DNA from: Saccopteryx bilineata
Lineage: Eukaryota; Chordata; Mammalia; Chiroptera; Emballonuridae
NCBI RefSeq assembly: GCF_036850765.1
Contig: NC_089492.1
Location: 168,142,296 to 168,206,295, forward strand
Direction: 5' to 3'
DNA length: 64,000 nt
Positions within the stretch are counted from its first letter, which is position 1. Each line of letters starts with the position of its first letter. Positions 44,979 through 55,344 of the stretch are shown here, piece after piece. The notes beneath the pieces are model-generated. The model saw only the letters and a program-made list of their open reading frames with translations. It ran no database searches and was not told where the DNA came from. The position numbers were made by a program, and so were the translations under genes.

Positions 44979-47791
44979 AGATGACCAACTTTTTTACAAT
45001 GAAAAGGAGGACAAAAATAAACTGAAGAAAACAATATCGTAAATAAAAGAAACATTTTATTTATTGCAATAATACACTATATTATGATAAATGCATAATA
45101 AAAACATTTGTAATATTTTATATTGTTATTATGCTTACATACCTATTAATTTTTAATAATTATAAGAAAAAAGTACTCATTTAGATAATATTATTTAAAT
45201 GAGTACTTTTCCATTGAATGAATGTTTTTTGTCAATGTATCATCTTGTAGCAATATATTGGAAATATCTGAACAAGAAATATCCTTCATATTGAATTTTA
45301 TGGCAAGTGCTGCAGCTAGTGTATCAACATTTAATCTCAATTTCTCATTTGTCCAAAAATCATTAGCAATTGAAAAAACTCTTTCAATTGCTGCATTAGT
45401 TCCAGGGCAGCACAATGTAAATTGAACAAGAATAAATAAATTTTCACATGGGATATGTTCATTTTAGAAATGGCTGAATATTTCCACCCATCTTTTATCA
45501 ATTTTAACATGTTCATTTTCCCATTGTATTAATTTTTCAGAATTTAAATATATATTCAGTCTTCTAATTTCTTCAAAGAGACAATTGTCATCTATTTTGA
45601 TGGCTGGAATTTCTTTAGATAAAAACTCAAGACAAGATTCAATATCTGTCCAATATACTTGCGATAAAGTAAAAAAACACCATTGAAAACTGTTATTTCC
45701 CATGATGTTTGTTTCAGACCATTCTTTGATATATTGAAAACATGTCTGGTAAAAATTCTGCACTCCTTTGATAAACTTTCCTGTTATGCCCGGATTTGAT
45801 TCCTCTAAGTCTGACAATTTTCTTTTTATAATTAAAGAAAGAAATTTTTCTTCAAAATGAGATTTATATTGAAGGATAAAGTCATTCAAAATAAGACTAA
45901 CTTCCGTAGCTGAAATGTGTTCATCTTCAATCTTTTGAATCGTTTTGTGAAAAATAGATGCTTAATTATGTACAAAATACATTAATAGCTCAGACATTTT
46001 TTTATTGAAAAATGATTCCAGGATTTTAGGCCATTTGTCTAAACTTAAAAAATATGAACGAAGAAGCTCAAATAATTGTAGAACACGCTCTATAGCATGT
46101 GTTAGAGCAAGCCATCTAACTTTTTAATATTCTAAAAGTTTTTTGTATTCAACATTTGCTTCTTCACAAAATTGTTTTAAAGTAGCAACACGAAACAACT
46201 AAAATGCAAATAGCAGTTATTATTACTTCTACATCAATTGCATGGCACATGACACTGTGTTGAGTGCATTTGACAAAATATGTGCATTACAACCTGTTCC
46301 TAGTATTTTCTTTTGGAGTAACTGTTGTAATTTTACATATACATTATTCACCCCTTTGCATCTTCGCCCACCATAATTTGTATTTGTATTATCAGCTGTT
46401 AGTGCAACAACTTTGGATTTCAGATTGTTTTCATTTATTAACCATTCTGTATAGATGGTTTAACAAAATTTCAGAAGTTTCGCCCTCAATGGATTCTAAA
46501 TTTAAAATTTTTACTTGAATGCCCTTGGTAACATTAAAATATCTTACTATTATTGGATACATTTAATTTTGTTATGATTTGATGCATCAGATAAAATCAT
46601 TACAAATGCTGCAGTTTCCAAGTCCTCTGTAAGTATTTTGTCACAATAATTTTTAAATACTGATTTCAAAATAGCCTCGCATTTTGTCCTGGCACATGAA
46701 AATTTTGCATTGTGAAACTTTTTCAATAATTTAGTTGAACAATCCACACTACGAAAACTTTGATTGTGAATTATGGTATGAAATGCAAATGTTCCCTCCA
46801 TTGCAGCCAACTATTTTTCATGTTCAGAATAATATGAAGTTTTAAAAAAAGTTACTTTATGACTGGAAGCTGATGCATCTAATGATTGCTTATGTTTGTT
46901 GGTGACCAAGTGTTTCATTATTGCTGCTCTGCCCCCAACTGCAATACAAAATTCTCCGCTGCAAATATTGCAGAAACCAATGGTATCTTTCTTTGATATG
47001 AGGAATAGAAATTCCTTTTTCAATTTATTGTTGAAATGGCATTTTTTCTTTTTTGATTTTTCCATCCCTTAAATGAAATTAAAAATTAAAAATAGAGCTA
47101 CACGAACGATGCAAGTACATTAGGAACTGAAAATGTTACATCGTGGTAGACGAATTTTCCTGAAGCTAAAGTAACAAAACCAAATATCAAACAAAACCAC
47201 TAACTTAGAGTGATATTCAGGTGTATTTATCATTTTCTAATTAAAAAACATCTGTTTTATGAACTATTTAATCAAAATATGTTATTAATAGACATGGTTT
47301 GAGGTTAATTTTCACTTTAAAACTTGAATTTCAGGAAAGTATTTGTAAATAAAATTATACGTATTTGGAGTTAAATAGATAATGAATTAATAAAACGTGA
47401 ATTGTGCTTACTTGTCTATGATTGAATATTCACTGAGAAAGAAATAATCATAAGTCTACAATGTCATATGTGCCGGGTCGTGTTTCAGTAAGAAGTACAC
47501 AAAGCCATTTGCATGCTCGGTATATCATAAGCTCTCTCAAGGTCCCCCGTGAGGAGCACATGCATCTCATAATTGTGTCTTGCCGCACTGTACTGATCCT
47601 GGATGAATTGTCGTGTCAAATACAAATATGTCACATCACATGCAATGGATCGACTCTGCATCGATCAAATATGGACATTTACAGATTAGTCTTCCAATAT
47701 CAAAAAGGAGGACATGTAGGAGAACACTTTTCAAGGGAGGACAGAACTTACAAAAGGACTATCTTCCCTAAAGGAGGATGATTGATCACCT
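44979..47791 (-). mobile_element. hAT DNA transposon, near full length, decayed
   Basis: A 2.8-kb element containing a hAT transposase on the minus strand. The ends are AGATGACCAAC (left) and, in reverse complement, AGGTGATCAAT (right), an imperfect terminal inverted repeat (8 of 11). They are flanked by TAATAATA (44971-44978) and TATTAATA (47792-47799), an 8-bp duplication with one mismatch, as expected for hAT elements. GGAGGACA motifs recur just inside both ends (45010 region, 47707, 47736). The exact boundary rests on this weak terminal match. Confidence 0.8.
45191..47065 (-). pseudogene. hAT-family transposase, disrupted
   Basis: hAT transposases cut and paste DNA with an RNase-H-like fold. 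From the minus-strand ATG at 47065 there is a BED-like zinc finger (C32, C35, H52 and H58: CNIC ... KHLVTNKH). A TAG at 46813-46811 is followed in frame by LAAMEGTFAFHTIIHNQSF and CARTKCEAILKSVFKNY. After several stops comes the catalytic region ALTADNTNTNYGG (about 46380-46410), then GTGCNAHILSNAL (about 46270-46300) and KVRWLALTHAIERVLQLFEL (about 46080-46125). The piece 45464-45889 is helical. The C-terminal hAT dimerisation domain is in 45191-45415 (NAAIERVFSIANDFWTNEKL). Length near 620 codons fits the family. Multiple stops and frameshifts argue against domestication. Confidence 0.9.
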
Positions 47792-47799
47792 TATTAATA

Positions 47800-49239
47800 A
47801 GATATCTAACTGGGTCACAGGTAAAAACAGATCATAGCAAAAATACTTGTTTTACTGCAGAATTATTTGAGGTATCAATATTGTAGACCATTTGTTTCCT
47901 AGAAGATCAATTAACGATTATTCAACTCATTCCCAAAAGTAAGGAGGGAACTGGAACCTGTTTCAAAGTAAGGAAGAGAGGTGGCTTTAAATTCTGCATT
48001 AAATCTAGTTAAAAGCACACAACTTTATCCTTTAGCAGCTATTAGTCATGACCACCCTTTAAGGGCAGGGTGGAACCAACTTGCCTGAAGGAAAAGGAGT
48101 GGGTAGAGAAATGAAGCAAAAGAAAATACATCCAATTTTTTTTTCTCCTTTTGGAAAGGGACAGACTTCAAAATCAGACTGCCAAAGGCCTCTTCCTCTT
48201 TCTTGTAAAGCCCTCCCAGCCAGATGCAAGCCTAAGATCAGTTTCTCTCAAGGATGTGCAAACCTCTCTGCAGCTAATTATTTCTTCAGGAGACTTAGAC
48301 AAAAATAATACAAGTGGGAAATAAAGAGAATGACCTACTTTACAAGGGGTAAAGGGAGTTATGTGTGAGCACTGCTGTCTCATTAACGGTGTGGAGTTGC
48401 ATGCCACCCAAATTAGGCGCTGTTGGTCGGGTCTGAGTGGGAGAGGATCTGTCATGAACTGGAAGTGGAAAAAGATAAATCAACGGACCTGGCACGGATT
48501 GGGGACAACCCCCAGTTCATTGCCCACTCCCCTCGGTGTTCAGAGGAAAGGCCCTTCCTACTCGACACCAAAACGAATGTTAGAAAAAAAACAGAACGAG
48601 CGGGCAGAGCTGTGCTTTAAAGGGCTCCTTGCAAGAACAGGGACTCAGGAACACCCCAAAAGGACTGTTGGGCGCAGAACGCAGTGCCAGACACTAGCTA
48701 TGTGAGGTCAGAGAAGAAGTGACTTCCTGGAAGCAGAAGACCTCTCCCCTCTTTTGGGCTTCTCCTCAGGCGCCTCCACGAAGAGAATTCCACCAGGCGT
48801 GAAGGGAAGTCCACGATCTAGGGCGAACACAGTCGATCACGGTTCCAGATCTCAGTGGGGAGCAAGATCTCACCTGTTCACCGGACTTTGTCTCAGAGCC
48901 CCACATAATATCAAACTGCAGCTCCTGGCTCTTGGAACTATTTCTGTGCATCTCTCTTCGGTGTTTGCTGGAGTCTTGGCGAAAGCTTACCTGTTTTCTC
49001 AGCGTGCAAAGATCCTGCTTCTCCTCTTCTTGGATTCTCACCTGCCTCCTCCCACAGAAGAGAGGAAAAAGGTCACGTATGTTTGGAAAAATAGGTTAGT
49101 GGATTCCTTGCTATTCCCAGAGACAAGAACAGCACCTCGGTTGGCAGCCCCGCATCCCCTTCGCTCCCCTTGCCTCTCTTCTCTGCTGAACTCATCTCTA
49201 AGCTCACACCTCCATCTCACCTCGATACCCAGAGTCCAG
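47800..49239. other. Single-copy interval upstream of the CpG-rich block
   Basis: No named repeat. CpG density rises from about 48370. Two minus-strand splice-donor-like sites lie at 49038-49046 (CAGGTGAGA in reverse complement) and 48984-48993 (CAGGTAAGC in reverse complement). The open frame 48754-49395 (+) shows no domain and crosses from ordinary sequence into the CpG-rich block. Confidence 0.45.
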
Positions 49240-50430
49240 TCCGACCCCGAGCCCCAAGCCGGAACCTGCGGCGTATCCCGGGAAGCCTCGCGAAGTCAGA
49301 GAGGCCGTAGGGTAGGGAATGCGGAGTCTACGCCGCGGGGAAGCTGGGATCTGGAAACGTCTGTCAATCGGAGCGCAGGGAGTATGTTAGGCTAGATGGC
49401 AGCCAGGATCCCGTGGCAGCCGCGGAAGCCGAGGGAAGGAGGTGGAGGAAAGGGAGGAGAGAGAGGAAGGGGGAGGAGGAGAAGAAGAGGAGAAGGGGGA
49501 GAGAGGAAGAGGCGGTGGCAGCGACTCGCAGCCAGCTCTGCGTGCGGAAGAGTTTGCCTCGAGAACAGCCTGCCTCTCCACCAGCAGGAGCCAAGGGACC
49601 TGCGCCGCTGCGCCCGGGGATTGGTGGCCGCACAGTTCAGTGGCCCTGCGACCGCGGCGGCGAAGGCGGCGGCGGCGAGAGCTGCGCCTCCCGCCGCCGC
49701 CCGGGAGGAGCTCGCCGCGCCCGCTCAAGCTTCGGCTCCCAGCAGCGGCGGGAGGCGCGTCTCCCCGGCCCATCCACCCAGCCCGTTCCGAGGTAAGGGA
49801 CCGCACCCAGGATCGCGGGGGACGTAGGCCGGGAGGACATGTGCTCGGGACTCAGCCACCTGCTCTCCAGTGGACGAGCTGGTGGGGAGGGAGGCTGGGC
49901 ACGGGGTCAGGGGCCAAGGGAGGTGCCCCCCCACCCTCCAGCACTGGGTCCCGCCGCCCGAACATCTAGTTCTGCAGCAGCGGCGGCGCTGGTGACCTTC
50001 TTGTGCGTGTCGCCGTGGGAGGCTAGGAACAAGGCACCCTGAACCTCAGGATTTGGGGGTGCTAAGGCGTACCGTCGGGGTGGATGGCGGCCGTGCGCCG
50101 GGTAGCAGCCTTGATCATGACTCATTGGCTCACTGAGCCACATCGCGCGCCCTCGCGAAGCGTGGAGAGCCGGTTATCCCCAAAGAGTGGGGAGTATGCA
50201 CCTCAGGCCCGCAGCTTCTCAAAGTCCTTTTGTCGGAGCTGGTTCCGGGCCTGGTTGGGTGCCGAGTCGGTTCCCTGGTCGCTTAGAGGGCTCGTAGCTA
50301 GGCTTCCGGCGTCACCTTGCCACCAAAGCACCCTAGGTTGGATGCCACTGTGTCGTTTGTTGGGAGGTGTACCCCCTTCCGCAGCGAGGAGGGAGGCTCA
50401 CCTTTGACCTTTCTAAAGAACGGCGCGGGT
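49240..50430. promoter_or_regulatory. CpG island, probable gene promoter
   Basis: Abrupt rise in GC and CpG, densest at 49560-49790, with GGCGGCGG runs (GCGACCGCGGCGGCGAAGGC). An inverted CCAAT box (GGGGATTGGTGG) is at 49616-49627. A purine-rich stretch (49430-49515, GGAGGAGGAGAAG) precedes it. No TATA box is obvious, as expected for a CpG-island promoter. The surrounding 20 kb on each side contains no comparable region, so this is the only promoter candidate in the window. The nearest clear splice signal suggests transcription to the right. Antisense transcription is also possible because of the minus-strand donors at the left. Confidence 0.8.
49400..49792 (+). other. Putative non-coding first exon ending in a strong splice donor
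   Basis: The sequence CGTTCCGAG|GTAAGGGA at 49784-49800 is close to the consensus donor and lies at the 3' side of the densest CpG region. The exon start is not determined, and 49400 is only an outer guess. The only sizeable frame through it (49396-49827) starts in a poor context (TAGATGG), encodes low-complexity R/G/E/A-rich peptide and reads past the donor. I therefore think this is 5' UTR. The gene would continue to the right beyond this window or in unseen exons, and I do not recognise it. An alternative donor AAG|GTAAGA is at 50516/50517. Confidence 0.5.
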
Positions 50431-50872
50431 TCGATAACCAGGGGGTAGGGACAGTACCAAGGGGCTAAATGAAAACTTAGCCCCATCCTCTGCCTGCCGC
50501 TCTTTAACTGCTCAAGGTAAGAAAGTTTGTTTTCAGCTCTGTGATTTATAAATAATTAGTAGCCAGTGTTGTTGATTAATCAAGATGAAAAGCTTAAAAC
50601 TAAACATACACTTCCAGAAAGTCGAAAAACTCCCAAGATTGTACCCCTAAGTAAGGCTTTTAATTTGCAAGTTAAGAAGCCCTAGAGTTCAACAGTCATT
50701 AGAAGGGATCCCGAAGGCCAGGGTTCTGTGTGTTTGGTCTTTGCGCCTGCAGCTTTGGTATCTGGCCCCAAATTCATTAAATTGATTGGCCTATTTCTTT
50801 ACAGGTAAATACTGAGCAGTTCTTAAATTAACTTAATTAGAGAAGAACTGGTCATTTTTAATTATTAAGTCC
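50431..50872. other. Putative first-intron sequence
   Basis: Composition returns to AT-rich after the CpG island. A donor-like AAG|GTAAGA (50514-50522) and a combined acceptor/donor at 50791-50810 are the only notable signals. No repeats are recognised. Confidence 0.45.
50791..50810 (+). promoter_or_regulatory. Candidate recursive splice site
   Basis: CTATTTCTTTACAG|GTAAAT combines a pyrimidine tract and AG acceptor (50803-50804) directly with a GTAAAT donor. This juxtaposition is the known signature of ratcheting splice sites in long introns. It would act in the intron downstream of the donor at 49792, if that gene model is right. Chance occurrence is quite possible. Confidence 0.3.
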
Positions 50873-50883
50873 CCCAACTTTTT

Positions 50884-51136
50884 TTTTCAAGTGAGAGGAC
50901 TAGAGATAGACTCCTGCATGCTCCGCAAACCAGGATGGGGCTGATGCTGGAATCCTCAGTGCTTGAGGCCAGCCAAGGCTGAGTCAGTGGAGCCACTGGC
51001 TGTGAGAGGTGAAGAGGGGAAATGGGGAAGGTGGGGGGAGTAGATGGTCGCTTCTCATGTGTGTCCTGACCAGGGATCAAACCGGGGCAGTCCCTACCTG
51101 GGCCAATGTTCTATCCACTGAGCCAAATAGCAAGGG
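50884..51136 (-). mobile_element. Degenerate tRNA SINE (inverted)
   Basis: In reverse complement it begins GGGCCCTTGCTATTTGGCTC and continues AGTGGATAGAACATTGGCC, with a degraded Rhin-1-like body (CCAGTGGCTCCACTGACTCA). Flanking CCCAACTTTTT at 50873-50883 and 51137-51147 is a perfect 11-bp duplication. Confidence 0.8.
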
Positions 51137-51147
51137 CCCAACTTTTT

Positions 51148-51540
51148 CTTTTTTTTTTTTAATAGGAGGGTATATCTACTTTTGACTTATCAGATAATTA
51201 GCTCTAAAGTAGTTCCTGGCAAAGTTCAGCTGCCCACCTCTGTCTGTCTCATTCTGATTTAGTCCCTGACCAGTGAATTGACCAATTAATCCCGGCTTGC
51301 ATTGAAATAGATGTCCTCCTTGAGAGGCTCTCTTTCTACCACTAAGATTTCCTTACAGAAAAAGATTGTCCCAAATAACCCTGAAGCATATTTTTAAATA
51401 ACTCTGAAATAAGTATAATGTTTAGAAAAGTCATTTTGATTTGCAAAAGCCCCCCCCCAAAAAAAGAGTGATTCAATGCATAGCTAAACCAGGGCCCATA
51501 GAAGTATTGACATATCTCAGCAGTCTACTTAAAGACTTAG
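51148..51540. other. Apparently single-copy interval
   Basis: No recognised repeat. A C-run followed by an A-run at 51450-51466 is simple sequence. Confidence 0.4.
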
Positions 51541-51544
51541 TTAA

Positions 51545-51806
51545 CCCTTTGAGTAGTGAGTTTTTTTTCATGCTCACTGACCCCTGGGAGTATTTTTTTC
51601 AAAAAATGAAATTAGTTCCAGGTAGAATTTTATTAACTTAAAATTATGTTTGTTTGATAACCAACTTATGGAAACAAAAAGTACATACATTTGCCTTTTT
51701 TTAATGTTGCCTTACACATTTTTAAAATAAAATTTTTTATTTCGATCATACTCTGGATGGTTGGGAGGCCCGAGGATGTACATGAACGTTCATACTACTC
51801 AAAGGG
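51545..51806. mobile_element. piggyBac-type MITE, copy 2
   Basis: TTAA (51541-51544) is followed by CCCTTTGAGTAGTGAG. The other end is CATACTACTCAAAGGG followed by TTAA (51807-51810). The inverted repeat CCCTTTGAGTAGT is perfect over 13 bases in this copy. The interior closely matches copy 1 (30356-30625), roughly nine of ten aligned bases by eye apart from a short indel. The two copies are in the same orientation. It has no coding capacity, so it must have been moved by a transposase supplied in trans. Confidence 0.87.
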
Positions 51807-51810
51807 TTAA

Positions 51811-52162
51811 AAATAGAATGTTCAACATAAAGAAAGACACTCAATAATTGTCTTCTATCTCATAGAGAGATATGGATTAAAAGAATTTTAAGTGTGCTGC
51901 TTTTAGCTATCTTCTTCTTGGAAATGGGTGCCTTTATTTGCTGATCTGTCCCACTGTGTGCAAATGTGGAAATATTGTTATTCTCACTACTCCTCATAGT
52001 GAGGACCATGGAGGTGAGAGAAGGAAATACATTATGGAGGAAATATATTACTAATAAAATGTTACCCCCCCAAAGTGTTAAGCCAACAAAAGAACCAGGT
52101 AAGGCTTTACTAATTACTGTGATGAAAACATTTCCTGATACAAGAGTGTTCAAATGGTGACT
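51811..52162. other. Apparently single-copy interval
   Basis: No recognised repeat. Short frames on both strands (51860-52213 - and 51966-52160 +) overlap and have no domain support. Confidence 0.4.
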
Positions 52163-52177
52163 AAAGAATTCACCTTT

Positions 52178-52554
52178 GGCTTGACCAGGCAGTGGCACAA
52201 TGGGTAGAGCCATCAGCCTGGGACACTGAGGACGCAGGTTTGAAACCTTGAGATTGAGGTCACTGGCTTGTGTATGAGCTCACCAGCTTGAGCTGGGTTC
52301 GCCAACTTGAGCATGGGATAATATAGACATGACTCCATGGTGACTGGCTTGAGCCCACAAGTCACTGACTTGAAGCCCAAGGTTGCTGGCTTGAGTAAGG
52401 GGTCACTTGCTCTGCTGGAGCCCCCCCTCCTTGTGCTCACCCCTCCATCCGTGCACATACAAGAAAGCAATCAATAAACAACTAAGGTGCCACAACTATG
52501 AATTGATGCTTCTCATCTCTCTCCCTGTCTCTTTCTCTTGCTAAAAAAAAAAAA
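52178..52554 (+). mobile_element. tRNA SINE, long variant (direct)
   Basis: Same family as 34771-35137. The head GGCTTGACCAGGCAGTGGCA, then CAATGGGTAGAGCCATCAG, leads into repeated GGCTTGAG modules. Next come AAGCAATCAATAAACAACTA, CTCTCCCTGTCTC and an A tail. Perfect 15-bp duplication AAAGAATTCACCTTT at 52163-52177 and 52555-52569. Confidence 0.93.
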
Positions 52555-52569
52555 AAAGAATTCACCTTT

Positions 52570-53640
52570 ACGTAGAAAACAACAACTGTTTTGAAGCTTA
52601 TTTGGTCCTTTTAACAGTTTGGGCTCCTTTTTCCCATTCCTGGCTGTTTAAAAATGAAAATGATAAAAAGTAATAAAAATGGTAAAAAAAAAAAAAATGG
52701 CCCACATCACCTAATGTATATTGTTATGAAGTTGAATTGATCTTTTAAAAAAAATATATTTCTTCACTCTTGGAAATCTTTAGAGATGGCTCTTGTTTTT
52801 AGGTTTCAAATTCAAAATTAATGATTTTTTCAGGTTAAGATAATGCACACATATACCTTTTTATATTACCATCTCTATATGTTAACTTTTTTTCAGAGTC
52901 TTACTTTTGAACCTTAAGAATTCAAAGGGCTAAGTCTTTTTTCTTAATTTTTAAATCAAGTATGTATTTTGTTCTTTACATGAAAAATCAGTTTTCCATT
53001 GTGATCTAAACACAGATTGTCCCATGCTGATCCCATGCACAAAGAGACATCTCTTTCCCAAGAGAGGTCAGATTGGGAGGTGTTGAAAATAGCCCAGTGA
53101 CTCAGTATTATTGGCTGCTTTATGCCAGTAATTTAATTGGCTGCATCATAGCAGCACCTAATTGAGTTTTACATTTAAATAGTGGAAAAGATACTTGATG
53201 CATTATTTGCTTACAACAATGTTCAATTAGCATGTTCTCGATCTTCATTTTGCTTATAGCAAAGATGGGAGGTCAAAGACTTCCACCTTCACATTCCCAT
53301 AGCATCTCTTCCTGTGAGGCCTTGTGTATAATAGATGCTCAATAAATAGATGTGGAAAATGAGCTGAATTGTCACTGCAGTAATCCAGATGCTAATGGGG
53401 TACTTAACTATGAGTAATTCTGGTTTAAATCTGATGATAATAATCTACTGTTTAGCTAAAGCACTACTGTTGCTTACCTGAATCTTTGAGATTGAGGATC
53501 TTAGGGAAAGTTTCCCCTTGGAGACCCTTTGAACATCTTTGGATCATAAAGCAATGTGTAGTTTCCATTTTATGATTCAGAATAGAAAGGAGAGAGTTTA
53601 TCTTCTACATTAGTATGGGAAAAAGTGAATTAAAGAAGAT
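52570..53640. other. AT-rich single-copy interval
   Basis: No repeat family recognised. Within 53090-53240 several TAATTG/CAATTA motifs cluster (TTTAATTGGCTGC, CCTAATTGAG, TTCAATTAGCATG). These are typical homeodomain-type core sites and may mark an enhancer. Confidence 0.4.
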
Positions 53641-53644
53641 AGAA

Positions 53645-53815
53645 GTTGCCAACCATCGTGTCTCAAACCATACAGTGCACATGATTGCCTGGGGACCTGG
53701 TTAAATATAAATGCTGGCTCAGCAGGTCTAGGTTGGGACCCCAGATTCTGCATTTCTGACAAGCTCTCAGGTGCCTCTGATACTTCAACACACTAGCAAG
53801 GTTCTGGAATACACT
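53645..53815 (+). mobile_element. MER5-like hAT-Charlie MITE
   Basis: The segments GTCTCAAACCATACAGTGCA, ATGATTGCCTGGGGACCTGG, CAGATTCTGCATTTCTGACA and AGCTCTCAGGTGCCTCTGAT match the MER5A pattern in order. It is an ancient non-autonomous DNA transposon. Confidence 0.78.
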
Positions 53816-53859
53816 TAATTTAATTCATCATATGTTTCCTGAGCATCTTTGTAATAGGC

Positions 53860-54140
53860 CTAGTTAATAGAACAATAAAGAGCACGGGCTCTCCCTGCCC
53901 TCAAGAAGCTCACAGATGAAGAAGGAATGAGAGATTCTGAAAATGAGGTCCTGCAATGACACTCTGCAAGGCAGTGGCCAGGGAGGGGCCCAGCAAAGGT
54001 GATTTTCTGGTCAGATTCCCACATTGCTCACCATGACCTCTAGTCTGCTTTGAATGGAAAGCTTTGTGACTCAGCGACTGTGTAACTGGAGCAACTTTTA
54101 TAACTTCTGTGAGACTCAGTGTCCTGCTCAGAAAAGTAGT
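53860..54140 (+). mobile_element. Possible L2/MIR fragments
   Basis: GCCCTCAAGAAGCTCACAGA (53898 region) resembles L2-type text. The block TTTGTGACTCAGCGACTGTG, then GCAACTTTTATAACTTCTGTGAGACTCAGT, resembles the MIR core. Both are old and weakly supported. Confidence 0.4.
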
Positions 54141-54149
54141 GCAAATAAT

Positions 54150-55329
54150 GCTTACCTTACTGGTAGACAAGTAGTAAGAAAAGGTTCCTAAAACATTTTT
54201 CTGTGTAGTTCATCAGTTAGAGATTCAGTTTGGTTAACAAGCAAACCCAAGGCCAGCAGGAGAGAACAGGGCTAGGGCTGGAGGGCTGGCAGCTTTGGAA
54301 GTTAATCAGATGCAAATCAGAATTATTATCAAGAATGCATACATCCCCACTTTTTCCCTACATGCCCTGGATTCTGGATTGCCTTGGTGATACCCCTCTG
54401 ACTATATCTAACTGAGGTTGTTCCTGGTACCCTGTAGGTTCTGTTGATCAAGACCGACTGGTGGTTGTGGCAGTCAAACACTCCTTGAAAATATAGTGTG
54501 GAGGGCAAGGCTGGCATCTTTCCTTTCTGAGGCGTGTTGGAGCATTCCCTGTGAGGGCACTTTTAAGGATTAAGGCCTTCAATCAGTCCTGTTCAGGTTA
54601 GTATATATTACCTGAAATTAGTTTTGAGTGTTTTAGAATGCACCACAAACACTTTGTACTTCATGGTCTGATATGATTGCTTCCTCCTGACATCAGGGAA
54701 GATGGGTGCTCCCAAACAGTAGTCTCCTTCACCTTGATCTTAGGAGGGCTAATCTGGGTGGCTCTCAAAAATTATTCATTCAGCATTGCTCAAGTATATA
54801 TGTATGTACACAGTATGTTAGAGTCCTATATATATTTTTAGAGTTCCATTAATTATATTTATTTAGAGTGTATTATTTGCAAAAGAGACTTCTCTACTGC
54901 CACTCCTGTTCTATGCCCCAACCCCCCAGATAACCCTTGAAAGTTATAGCAGTGGAATGTGTGGAGGAAGGCAAAGTAGAGGAGTTACTGGAACCAAGGC
55001 AGGTCTGGGTTATGGTAACAAGGGAGGGAAGGGAGCTTCCAGTCCCCAGAATGGAGCTCAAAGCAGTGCAGAGTGACAGGATGGGAGGTGGAACCCAGAG
55101 ACTCAGACACCCAGCCCTGTGGTTTTGCTACTTTGCTGAAGGCCTCTGGAGGATTATCTCCCCGGGTCACTGCAGATCATTATACTTCCAGTGGACACCC
55201 ATTGAAAGAAAGGCAGGTGACATAGCTGAGCCCTTCCAGCTTCTTCGGAACCAAAAATGGTACTACATAATTTAAGGAAGAATATTTGTACCATTTAAAT
55301 GTAAAAATACTGAGAACTGGAGATCATTG
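54150..55329. other. Apparently single-copy interval
   Basis: No recognised repeat family. The frame 54937-55275 (+) has no domain and no splice support that I can see. Confidence 0.4.
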
Positions 55330-55344
55330 AAAGTTATTACTTTT

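Noticed and set aside
45191..47065. hAT transposase as a domesticated host gene
   Set aside because: An in-frame TAG at 46811-46813 and many stops and shifts between 46550 and 45890 argue against a preserved protein. Terminal repeats and target duplication also remain recognisable.
48754..49395. 213-codon open frame as a possible host gene
   Set aside because: No recognisable domain, runs into the promoter-like block, and crosses the antisense donors. Length is within what GC-rich DNA gives by chance.
49396..49969. Several long overlapping open frames in the CpG-rich block (up to 175 codons, both strands)
   Set aside because: All are low-complexity R/G/E/A/P peptides, occur on both strands and in several frames at once, and cross the likely splice donor. 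High GC content alone reduces stop codons.
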